From UBA7446 sp965657545 (lineage in GTDB: Bacteria; Bacteroidota; Bacteroidia; Flavobacteriales; Flavobacteriaceae), in assembly GCA_965657545.1 (NCBI GenBank), contig CBFHOG010000015.1, positions 1-31,629 of the forward strand: a stretch of 31,629 nt of DNA, in the 5' to 3' direction. This document shows, in pieces, positions 24,598 through 30,986 of this stretch (positions are counted from its first letter, which is position 1; each line of letters opens with the position of its first letter). The notes beneath the pieces are model-generated. The model was not told where the DNA came from, searched no databases, and saw nothing but the letters and a program-made list of their open reading frames with translations. Made by a program: the position numbers and the translations under genes.

Positions 24598-25812
24598 TTA
24601 CTCTTCCCCTACCTCAATTTCGGGGTAAAGAAAATGGTTATATGGAAATCGGGTAATATGAAGCTTTCGTACGCTTTGATAAAGACGTTGCCTAAAGTAC
24701 TGTAAATTGGTTTTTTTTGCTGCAGAGATAAATACAGCTTCGCCTTCGGTTTTTGCCATCCACGTTTCTTTCCATTCCTCAAGGGAATAGTGTTCGCTTC
24801 CCCGAACAGCGATCAAATCAGTTTCGTCAAAAGTCTCTGGAGCATACGCATCAATTTTATTAAATACCATCAATGTGGGTTTGTCCTGCACCTTGAGTTC
24901 TGCAAGTAATTCATTTACAGAAGCAATATGCTGCTCAAACTGCGGGTGTGCCAAATCGACCACATGTAATAGCAAATCGGCTTCATGAACTTCGTCCAAT
25001 GTGCTTTTAAAACTTTCTACCAATTGGGTAGGTAACTTCCGAATAAAACCCACTGTGTCAGAGAGTAAAAAAGGAAGGTTTTCAACCACTACTTTCCGCA
25101 CAGTAGTGTCAAGGGTAGCAAAGAGTTTGTTTTCGGCAAACACATCGCTTTTACTCAACACATTCATTAGCGTGGATTTCCCAACATTGGTATAACCTAC
25201 CAATGCAACACGCACCAGTGCGCCACGATTACCACGCTGGGTAGCCATTTGTCTATCTATGGTTGTGAGTTTCTTTTTTAGCAATGAAATTTTATCGCGA
25301 ACAATCCTACGATCTGTTTCAATTTCAGTTTCTCCCGGGCCTCGCATTCCAATACCTCCACGCTGACGTTCCAAGTGCGTCCAAAGTCCTTTTAGTCTTG
25401 GTAATAGATATTGATACTGTGCCAATTCTACCTGAGTTCTGGCATAACTGGTTTTGGCGCGTTGGGCAAAGATATCTAAAATAAGACCTGTACGGTCTAA
25501 AATTTTACACTTCAAAAGTTCTTCAATGTTTCCTTGTTGGGCAGGGGTCAATTCATCATCAAAAACAACAGTGCTGATGTCATGTGTTTTTACAAAAGCA
25601 AGTACGTCATCCATTTTACCACTTCCAATAAAAGTTTTGGGATTTGGTGTATCTAGTTTTTGGGTAAATCGTTTTTTAACCTCGCCACCTGCCGTATGCG
25701 TTAAAAATGCCAACTCGTCCATATAGTCTTGAACTTGTTGCTCGTTTTGCTGTTGATTGATAATCCCAACAAGTACTGCGTATTCGTAGTGGTGTTTTTT
25801 TTCTTCTATCAT
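24598..25812 (-). CDS. hflX: GTPase HflX
   Basis: This 404-residue ribosome-associated GTPase splits or rescues stalled ribosomes under stress. The N-terminal HflX domain (AEFLTHTAGGEV-like region, VVFDDELTPAQQGNIE, ILDRTGLILDIFAQRA) is followed by the glycine-rich linker RGGIGMRGPGETEIETDRR. The G domain then shows G1 GYTNVGKST, G3 DTVGFIRKLP and G4 FNKIDAY. The ATG at 25810-25812 overlaps the lpxH stop as ATGA; an in-frame GTG 12 nt earlier is less likely. It is the last gene of the crotonase-queD-lpxH-hflX unit. Confidence 0.96.
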   Translation of the reverse strand: MIEEKKHHYEYAVLVGIINQQQNEQQVQDYMDELAFLTHTAGGEVKKRFTQKLDTPNPKTFIGSGKMDDVLAFVKTHDISTVVFDDELTPAQQGNIEELLKCKILDRTGLILDIFAQRAKTSYARTQVELAQYQYLLPRLKGLWTHLERQRGGIGMRGPGETEIETDRRIVRDKISLLKKKLTTIDRQMATQRGNRGALVRVALVGYTNVGKSTLMNVLSKSDVFAENKLFATLDTTVRKVVVENLPFLLSDTVGFIRKLPTQLVESFKSTLDEVHEADLLLHVVDLAHPQFEQHIASVNELLAELKVQDKPTLMVFNKIDAYAPETFDETDLIAVRGSEHYSLEEWKETWMAKTEGEAVFISAAKKTNLQYFRQRLYQSVRKLHITRFPYNHFLYPEIEVGEE

Positions 25813-26570
25813 GTTGTTTCCCACTTGCTTAGGGTAACCGAATGGCCATCAAAAACGGCATAGGTGTTGTATTCAAGCCAATCGCCCAAATTGATGTAGC
25901 GCGATGTTTTGGATAGTTCAATATCCAACGGTAAGTGACGATGTCCAAAAATAAAATAATCGGTGTTTTGGGTTTTTAGTTTTTCCTTGCAGTAATGCAC
26001 CAACCACTCGCTGTCTGGACCGTTATAAATTTTATCATCGTCTCCTGAAATCAAACGATTTTTTAGAGACATATGCTGTGCAATACGCAGTCCCAAATCG
26101 GGGTGAATAAGGCGATATAGCCATTGAATAAATGGATTTCGGAATACTTTTTTCATACGCTTATAACCCTTGTCGCCGGGTCCTAAACCATCGCCATGTC
26201 CAATAAGAAAAGAGGCGTTATTAAGTGTGATTTGTTGGGGCTCGTAATATACTGGAATTCCCAATTCAGTTTCAAAATAGTCTTGCATCCACATGTCGTG
26301 GTTACCTACAAAAAAGTGTATTGGAATACCACTGTCGGATAGTTCTGCAAGTTTACCCAAAACGCGAACAAAACCTTTTGGAACAACTCTTTTGTATTCT
26401 ATCCATAAATCAAACAAATCACCCATTAAATAAATTGCGGCAGCATCCGCTTTGATGTTATCGAGCCAAACCACAAATTGCTTTTCACGCACCTTACTTT
26501 TCTCAAGATTGGGTGCGCCCAAATGATTGTCAGAAGCGAAATAAACTTTTTTCCCCTTGGGTATGTTCAT
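25809..26570 (-). CDS. lpxH: UDP-2,3-diacylglucosamine diphosphatase
   Basis: This 253-residue calcineurin-like phosphoesterase is assigned to lipid A synthesis, where it cleaves UDP-2,3-diacylglucosamine to lipid X and UMP at the inner membrane. The metal-binding motifs are ASDNHLG, MGDLFDLW, FVGNHDMW, IGHGDGLGPGDKGYKRMKK and FGHRHLP. The ATG at 26568-26570 (MNIPKGKKVYFASDNH) is preferred; the longer in-frame reading would run deep into queD. A perfect -7 box (TATTTTTG) in the 16-nt gap after queD ends 4 nt before this ATG, so it may have its own promoter. It overlaps hflX by 4 nt. Confidence 0.9.
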   Translation of the reverse strand: MNIPKGKKVYFASDNHLGAPNLEKSKVREKQFVVWLDNIKADAAAIYLMGDLFDLWIEYKRVVPKGFVRVLGKLAELSDSGIPIHFFVGNHDMWMQDYFETELGIPVYYEPQQITLNNASFLIGHGDGLGPGDKGYKRMKKVFRNPFIQWLYRLIHPDLGLRIAQHMSLKNRLISGDDDKIYNGPDSEWLVHYCKEKLKTQNTDYFIFGHRHLPLDIELSKTSRYINLGDWLEYNTYAVFDGHSVTLSKWETT

Positions 26571-26574
26571 GGTA

Positions 26575-26582
26575 CAAAAATA
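26575..26582 (-). promoter_or_regulatory. -7 box TATTTTTG, 4 nt before the lpxH ATG
   Basis: The minus strand reads TATTTTTG, then TACC, then ATG, the same layout and the same octamer as upstream of glyS. It lies in the short queD-lpxH gap. There is no TTG at standard spacing. Confidence 0.4.
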
Positions 26583-26586
26583 AGAA

Positions 26587-27036
26587 TTACTGGTCGGCAG
26601 CGTACCACTCGGCAAAGGAGGTGGCTGTTTCTTGCAATCGCAAGTGATGCAGCTTGATTTGTTTAGGGAGTTTTGCTTGAATTTTCGCGGCAAAATCGAT
26701 AATCATTTCTTCACTAGTAGGCTGATAATCGACTAATAATACTTTATGCCCGCTTTCCTCCAATGTTTTTGCCAAATTCACATGCGGTGTATTTTGATTA
26801 AAAACGGTGGCATGATCAAAGACATCTACAATCTCACCTTTCACTATTTTTTTGAGGTCTTTAAAATCGATAACCATTCCGTATTTAACATTGTTGGAGT
26901 CTCCTATGGGTGTGCCAATAACCGTAACATCAAGTTTATAGCTGTGGCCATGTACATTTTTGCAAAGTCCATCATAGCCGTAAAGTGCATGCCCGGTTTC
27001 AAATGAAAAGCTTTTGGTAATACGAATTTTACTCAT
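26587..27036 (-). CDS. queD: 6-carboxy-5,6,7,8-tetrahydropterin synthase (QueD/PTPS family)
   Basis: This 149-residue enzyme converts dihydroneopterin triphosphate to carboxytetrahydropterin, early in queuosine/7-deazaguanine synthesis. The zinc ligands are His16 (FETGHALYGYDG) and His29/His31 (KNVHGHSYKL), with catalytic Cys25 between them. DHATVFNQ and LQETATSFAEWY complete the active site. No other queuosine genes are near and no preQ1 riboswitch is seen upstream. It overlaps the crotonase gene by 4 nt (ATGA), so it is translationally coupled to it. Confidence 0.94.
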   Translation of the reverse strand: MSKIRITKSFSFETGHALYGYDGLCKNVHGHSYKLDVTVIGTPIGDSNNVKYGMVIDFKDLKKIVKGEIVDVFDHATVFNQNTPHVNLAKTLEESGHKVLLVDYQPTSEEMIIDFAAKIQAKLPKQIKLHHLRLQETATSFAEWYAADQ

Positions 27037-27806
27037 CCGTTCGATTTAAGTTGTTTAAGTGTAGCCTGTGTTTGTGGCAAAAGTAAGAGTCTCCCTGAGA
27101 TTTCAGCATTTTTTGGAAGAAGTTCTGCCCAATGGTCGGTATTTGCCCAAAGTGTTTTTTTGAGTTCGGCAACGGCTTCAGGCGCAAAGCGTGCCAACTG
27201 CGTAGCTTTTGTAACAGCTGCATTATTTGCTGCATCAAAATCATCGAAAACATCCGTGAAAAGCCCGTTTTGTAACGCCCAATCCGCAGATTTCCATTGT
27301 TTGGGCTGTAAGGATAATGAGGCTAAAGCTGCTGTACCGGTCTTGCGCTCCACCGCAGGGGCAATTACAAAAGGTCCAATACCAATAGCCAATTCGGACA
27401 GACGTACTTGAGCGGTTTGCGTTGCGATAGCATAGTCACAAGCTGCAACGATACCCACACCCCCGCCGATTGCCTTACCGTGAATACGTCCAACGATCGG
27501 TTTTCTGCATACACGCATGGCATTGATAAGCTTTGCAAAGCCCATAAAAAAAGTTTTCCCCTGTTCGGGTGTTTTTACAGCAAGAAGCTCATCAAAAGAA
27601 GCGCCTGCACAAAAAGCTTTACTAGGATCACTCTGTAGTAAAATAACGTGAACCGCATTGTCTTTCGCACAGGAATCAATGGCGGCAGTTAAAGCGCTTA
27701 GTTGTTCTTGTGGAAAACAATTGTGCTTGGGGTGCGCAAAGGTAATGGCAGCCACAGCGTTTTCGCTTAGCACATGTACGCCTTCAGATATTTTTTGATT
27801 CCCCAT
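27033..27806 (-). CDS. Enoyl-CoA hydratase/isomerase family protein
   Basis: This 257-residue crotonase-fold protein acts on acyl-CoA thioesters. The oxyanion-hole motifs are present (KAFCAGASFDELLAV and IHGKAIGGGVGIVAACDYAIA). The first catalytic Glu of true hydratases (GGGCE in the classical enzyme) is Gly here (GGGVG), while the second Glu is kept in VRLSELAIGIGP. It may therefore be an isomerase, a lyase or a specialised hydratase rather than a beta-oxidation hydratase. The ATG at 27804-27806 (MGNQKISEGV) is preferred over an upstream TTG. It heads the unit with queD, lpxH and hflX. Confidence 0.88.
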   Translation of the reverse strand: MGNQKISEGVHVLSENAVAAITFAHPKHNCFPQEQLSALTAAIDSCAKDNAVHVILLQSDPSKAFCAGASFDELLAVKTPEQGKTFFMGFAKLINAMRVCRKPIVGRIHGKAIGGGVGIVAACDYAIATQTAQVRLSELAIGIGPFVIAPAVERKTGTAALASLSLQPKQWKSADWALQNGLFTDVFDDFDAANNAAVTKATQLARFAPEAVAELKKTLWANTDHWAELLPKNAEISGRLLLLPQTQATLKQLKSNG

Positions 27807-27829
27807 ATCTTTGTTATTATACAACGAGG

Positions 27830-27837
27830 CAAAAATA
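27830..27837 (-). promoter_or_regulatory. -7 box TATTTTTG for the crotonase-queD-lpxH-hflX unit
   Basis: This is an exact TAnnTTTG match on the minus strand, ending 23 nt before the crotonase ATG. It lies in the 53-nt gap to the divergent HAD gene. No well-spaced TTG was found. Confidence 0.5.
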
Positions 27838-27859
27838 CGGAATAAACGATTGATAGGTC

Positions 27860-28627
27860 ATGAAATCCATTACGGGTGTATTGTTTGATTTAGACGGCGT
27901 GTTTTACGTTGGAAATCAGTTAATTTCTGGCGGAAACGAAACGCTTGCTTGGCTGCGTAAACAGGGAATTAAATATCAATTTATTACCAATAATACCACA
28001 CTTTCACGAAGTGCCCTTACGGAAAAACTTAAGGGATTAGGGCTCAACATTCAAGAAGATGAACTGCTAAGTGCAAATTATGCTGGGGTGCTGCAGCTTG
28101 AAAAAATGGGGTTAAAACGCTGCCGATTAATTCTCACGAAAGCCGCACAAAAAGATTATCCGCCTAATGTTCTAAAAGATCCTGAAACCATTGTAATTGG
28201 GGATATTGGAAATTCTTGGGACTACGATTTACTCAATGAATTGATGAATCAAATCCTAGGGGGCGCTGAGCTTATTGCGCTTCACAAAGGGCGATATTTT
28301 CAAACCGAGACTGGGCTACAATTGGACAGCGGTGCATTTGTAGCTGCGCTAGAACACGCAACTGGAAAAAAAGCACAGTTAGTAGGGAAGCCGAGCCAAG
28401 CTTTTTTTGAAATGGGAAGTTCACTACTCGGTTCAAAACCCAACGAACTTTTGATGGTGGGTGATGACTTGGTAAATGATATTCAAGGTGCACAAGATGC
28501 AGGATATCAATCCGTATTGGTGCAAACAGGGAAATACCGCGAAGCACTTGTAAAGCAAAGTGATATCAGTCCAGATGGCATAATACCCTCTATTGCTGAG
28601 CTACCATCCTATTTGCTTTCAAATTAA
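27860..28627 (+). CDS. HAD-IIA family phosphatase (LHPP/NagD-like)
   Basis: This 255-residue HAD-superfamily hydrolase has nucleophile motif I GVLFDLDGVFYVG at residues 6-18, motif II FITNNTTLSR, a C2-type cap in the middle, motif III Lys in QLVGKPSQAFF, and motif IV LLMVGDDLVNDIQGAQDAG. The type IIA cap and overall pattern resemble LHPP-like and NagD-like phosphatases. The substrate cannot be told from sequence. It is monocistronic, divergent from the crotonase unit and convergent with the DUF616 gene, with a 16-nt gap between stops. Confidence 0.92.
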   Translation: MKSITGVLFDLDGVFYVGNQLISGGNETLAWLRKQGIKYQFITNNTTLSRSALTEKLKGLGLNIQEDELLSANYAGVLQLEKMGLKRCRLILTKAAQKDYPPNVLKDPETIVIGDIGNSWDYDLLNELMNQILGGAELIALHKGRYFQTETGLQLDSGAFVAALEHATGKKAQLVGKPSQAFFEMGSSLLGSKPNELLMVGDDLVNDIQGAQDAGYQSVLVQTGKYREALVKQSDISPDGIIPSIAELPSYLLSN

Positions 28628-28643
28628 AGCGTTGTATTGATTT

Positions 28644-29411
28644 TTATAGTACTGTTGGCTTTGGATGCGTTATACGTCCAAAAAAGCGTTTAAGCCTGTA
28701 ACGGAAATACTTGCTTTTATAGCTTTTTCGATGAATCCCAATCATATAAAAATAGGGGTTGTTCCTTACGTCCCCGTGAATAATAAATGGTGAAAAATTA
28801 TTTTTCCAAGCAGCGTAATTAAAACTGAGTTGATCTCGCTTGCTACCGTTAGAAAATTCATCCCACCATGTTTCCATGGTTTTTATGACTTCTGGATGAT
28901 GGTGGTTCCTTAACATTATTGTTGCTGCAATAAGTCCATTATTTTCTGGATATCCCTGGTCACGGTAGCGTTTCATGTGGTTTTCCATGACTTCGAAATT
29001 ATCTTTTAATACGCCACTTTCGTGGTATAAATCAACAATGGCTTGATGTTCTTTATAAACACAATCACGCGCATCGGAACATTGATTGTGGTCAAAAATT
29101 CCCATAGGCGCGTTTGATATAACTTTTTTAAGCAGTGGCATTGGATTACGAACCAATAAGATATTCCCATCAATGTAAATGGAATAATCGTAGTCTTTTA
29201 AATAAAGATGGGGGGCAATTTTGGGATGCCTTGATGTGCGTGCTGGACTGAGATCTTTGGCATTAAGCGGCACTATGTTCCATGTTTTAGATCGGAATTT
29301 CTGATCGGTAAAACAAACGTAATCTATCCCTTCATATTTTGGTTGTGGCAGAAGTCCATCATACGGACCAAGAATGGTGGTATAAACGACAATTTTTGGG
29401 TTGGGTTTCAT
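28644..29411 (-). CDS. DUF616 family glycosyltransferase-like protein
   Basis: This 255-residue protein resembles the DUF616 (TOD1/MUCI70-type) glycosyltransferase-like domain. It opens KIVVYTTILGPYDGLLPQP, has DYVCFTDQKF, and carries a nucleotide-sugar-type motif YSIYIDGNILLVRNP with Asp81-Gly82-Asn83. Later stretches are GIFDHNQCSDARDCVYKEH and NNGLIAATIMLRNHHHPEV. The C-terminus is basic (YRLKRFFGRI). There is no signal peptide or membrane segment. The donor and acceptor are unknown. It stands alone and is not inside a polysaccharide cluster here. A -7 box (TAATTTTG) lies 5 nt before the ATG. Confidence 0.85.
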   Translation of the reverse strand: MKPNPKIVVYTTILGPYDGLLPQPKYEGIDYVCFTDQKFRSKTWNIVPLNAKDLSPARTSRHPKIAPHLYLKDYDYSIYIDGNILLVRNPMPLLKKVISNAPMGIFDHNQCSDARDCVYKEHQAIVDLYHESGVLKDNFEVMENHMKRYRDQGYPENNGLIAATIMLRNHHHPEVIKTMETWWDEFSNGSKRDQLSFNYAAWKNNFSPFIIHGDVRNNPYFYMIGIHRKSYKSKYFRYRLKRFFGRITHPKPTVL

Positions 29412-29416
29412 AGCCT

Positions 29417-29424
29417 CAAAATTA
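29417..29424 (-). promoter_or_regulatory. -7 box TAATTTTG, 5 nt before the DUF616 ATG
   Basis: The minus strand reads TAATTTTG, then AGGCT, then ATG. It is an exact consensus -7 box with another near-leaderless layout and no TTG at the usual distance. Confidence 0.4.
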
Positions 29425-29509
29425 ACGCTTTATTTAAATCATATAGACTTCTTGATTTTTAGTAAATTTACCCTCCCTATCAGACTGTACAATTCCGACA
29501 GGTCGTTCT

Positions 29510-29567
29510 GGCGGGGCTCAGTTGGCTACCCGCCCGAACGTAGCGTTCGTTACGGGCGGGGAGCGCT
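29510..29567 (+). repeat. tRNA-Ala-derived fragment split by a GC-rich hairpin, upstream of the GIY-YIG gene
   Basis: GCTCAGTTGGCTA (29516-29528) and GAGCGCT (29561-29567) together equal 20 consecutive nt of the intact tRNA-Ala downstream (29828-29847). A 32-nt hairpin (29529-29560) splits them. Its arms are CCCGCCCG (29529-29536) and CGGGCGGG (29553-29560), with a further 4 bp (AACG/CGTT, one bulged A) inside. GGCGGG at 29510-29515 could instead pair with CCCGCC at 29529-29534. This segment carries no tRNA 3' half, so it is a remnant or partial copy and not a working tRNA. Confidence 0.8.
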
Positions 29568-29585
29568 CATTGAAATCGTGTGAAA

Positions 29586-29828
29586 ATGTATTTTGTTTAT
29601 ATCTTGTACAGCGAAAAAGGAGCTTGTTATTATGTTGGCATGTCGAAGAATGTATCACAACGCCTTAAAACACATAATAGAGGTCAAGTACGCTCAACAA
29701 AATCATATGTGCCTTGGAAAGTAGTATATACTGAAACACACACAACTCAAGTTGATGCTCGAAAAAGAGAAAAATACTTGAAATCAGCGGCAGGGCGCCG
29801 TTGGCGAAAAAAACATTTGGGGATGTAG
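29586..29828 (+). CDS. GIY-YIG domain nuclease-family protein (UPF0213/YhbQ-like)
   Basis: This 80-residue single-domain GIY-YIG protein has the GIY-like motif YFVYILYS at residues 2-9 and YYVGMSKNVSQRLKTHN, with YVG followed by the conserved Arg. PWKVVYTETHTT and ARKREKYLKSAAGRRWRKKH follow, as is usual for small UvrC-N-like proteins. The family includes homing-endonuclease domains, but the role of standalone small members is not settled. The ATG at 29586 is chosen; an in-frame GTG sits two codons earlier. The gene ends inside tRNA-Ala: its last codons and TAG stop (29826-29828) are tRNA nucleotides 1-10. The 5' side carries the split tRNA fragment. Confidence 0.9.
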   Translation: MYFVYILYSEKGACYYVGMSKNVSQRLKTHNRGQVRSTKSYVPWKVVYTETHTTQVDARKREKYLKSAAGRRWRKKHLGM

Positions 29829-29892
29829 CTCAGTTGGCTAGAGCGCTTGACTGGCAGTCAAGAGGTCGAGGGTTCGAATCCCTTCTTCTCCA
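29819..29892 (+). tRNA. tRNA-Ala (anticodon GGC)
   Basis: This 74-nt cloverleaf has acceptor GGGGATG/CTTCTCC, which includes the G3:U70 pair (the alanine identity element) and one T-T mismatch at 6-67. The D arm is GCTC/GAGC, the anticodon stem CTTGA/TCAAG with loop CTGGCAG, and the T arm GAGGG/CCCTT with loop TTCGAAT. The discriminator is A and CCA is not encoded. The first 10 nt overlap the end of the GIY-YIG gene, so transcription must come through or from inside that gene. Confidence 0.95.
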
Positions 29893-29894
29893 CT

Positions 29895-29922
29895 TTATTC
29901 CCGAGAATAACTTGTTTTTTTT
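29895..29922 (+). terminator. Probable intrinsic terminator of tRNA-Ala
   Basis: TTATTC (29895-29900), loop CCGA, then GAATAA (29905-29910) form a 6-bp stem. It is followed after CTTG by eight T (29915-29922). It begins 2 nt after the tRNA. A wider alternative pairing of TTTATTCCC with GGGAATAAA is also possible. Confidence 0.6.
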
Positions 29923-30000
29923 GGGAATAAACTATGGCCCAAATACACGGATGTTCAAAAATTGATTTAGCATTTGATTTTCAAAACTAATTTTTAAAAG

Positions 30001-30032
30001 AAAAATAAAACCCACAACCTTTAGGTTGTGGG
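30001..30032 (-). terminator. Intrinsic terminator of the porP/T9SS unit
   Basis: CCCACAACC (30011-30019) and GGTTGTGGG (30024-30032) form a perfect 9-bp stem with a 4-nt loop. On the minus strand it is followed by TTTTATTTTT (30010-30001), a classic intrinsic terminator about 60 nt after the porP stop. Apart from this hairpin and the tRNA terminator, the 29893-30090 gap holds nothing else I recognise. Confidence 0.88.
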
Positions 30033-30090
30033 CTAAAATTATAACTCTAGTATAGTTTACTCTTTAATGAGAGCTGCTGTATCATCTATA

Positions 30091-30975
30091 CTACAATGAA
30101 ATCATCAGTACAAATTCTTGTGAACTCCCAACATTTGCTAAATCACTCCTGCTATGTGATTCATATGCCCATCCAACAGAAAAATTTTCTGTCACCCGTA
30201 GCTGTAAAAGCCCCGCTAATGACTTATCCGTTCGATACGATCCGCCTAGCATCACAAGACTATCATACCAAAGCCTGCCCTGAAAATCAAAAGACATAGG
30301 CGCACCTTGTACAAATCGTGTTACACCAATGGCGTTAAGGGTCGTTTTTGGATTGATATCAATACGATAGTCTAATGAGGTATAATAATGTACCCGGTCC
30401 TTTGCAAATACCGCACGACCATCTTCTTCCTGCAAGCGTTCCGTACTAAACATACGTGGTGCAGCCATGGAAATGGATATATTTTTATGTGTCAGGTATA
30501 ATCCAACACCTAGGTTGGGCAATACCTTTGAAAAAGACTCTAAAGCGCTGTCAAATATGGGATTAAAGGTTTCTAAGGTTCCCGGGTTTACCTCATAGGC
30601 ATGTGCTCCCCCCTTTAAACCTAAAAATAAATTTGTCTGCTCATCTATCTTTAGCTTATACGAATAATCAATCCCGACAAACGTACTTTGCTCTACAAAG
30701 GTCTTGTCTTTTACAAGGTTAATCCCCAAGCCTACATTGCCTTTGGTTGGTATGCTTACGCCAAAAACAAAGGTCTCTGGTGCCATAGAAATACCAGACC
30801 ATTGAGTTCGACGAAGTGCTGTAAACTCTGTCGTGCTATTAATCCCAGAAACAGCAGGATTAAAAACAGCTATTACTTCATTGTAATGGGTAAATAACGA
30901 TTCTTGTTGCGCACTAAGTGAACTTGCCATGCCAAATAACACTATGCTAATTATATTTTTTACTGTCTTAAACAT
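30091..30975 (-). CDS. PorP/SprF family type IX secretion system membrane protein
   Basis: This 294-residue predicted outer-membrane beta-barrel of the PorP/SprF family anchors or helps export T9SS cargo. The signal peptide MFKTVKNIISIVLFGMASSLSAQ is followed by QESLFTHYNEVIAVFNPAVSGINS, the typical family opening (FTxY..N....NPAxxG). Later stretches, such as LGINLVKDKTFVEQSTFVGI, FLGLKGGAHAYEV and LGVGLYLTHKNISISMAAP, are strand-rich. The ATG at 30973-30975 is chosen because the signal peptide begins there. It starts 11 nt after the stop of the upstream T9SS cargo gene, the usual SprB/SprF-like pairing, and ends before a strong terminator. Confidence 0.93.
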   Translation of the reverse strand: MFKTVKNIISIVLFGMASSLSAQQESLFTHYNEVIAVFNPAVSGINSTTEFTALRRTQWSGISMAPETFVFGVSIPTKGNVGLGINLVKDKTFVEQSTFVGIDYSYKLKIDEQTNLFLGLKGGAHAYEVNPGTLETFNPIFDSALESFSKVLPNLGVGLYLTHKNISISMAAPRMFSTERLQEEDGRAVFAKDRVHYYTSLDYRIDINPKTTLNAIGVTRFVQGAPMSFDFQGRLWYDSLVMLGGSYRTDKSLAGLLQLRVTENFSVGWAYESHSRSDLANVGSSQEFVLMISL

Positions 30976-30986
30976 CTTAACTAATT

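Noticed and set aside
29510..29580. A second functional tRNA gene upstream of the GIY-YIG ORF
   Set aside because: Only about 20 nt of D-arm and adjoining sequence match. There is no acceptor stem, anticodon arm or T arm, and the match is split by a hairpin.
29401..29583. Plus-strand frame reading through the tRNA fragment and hairpin (ends with GRGALIEIV)
   Set aside because: It is translation of the hairpin and D-arm fragment with no family similarity. It starts inside the DUF616 gene and has no promoter.
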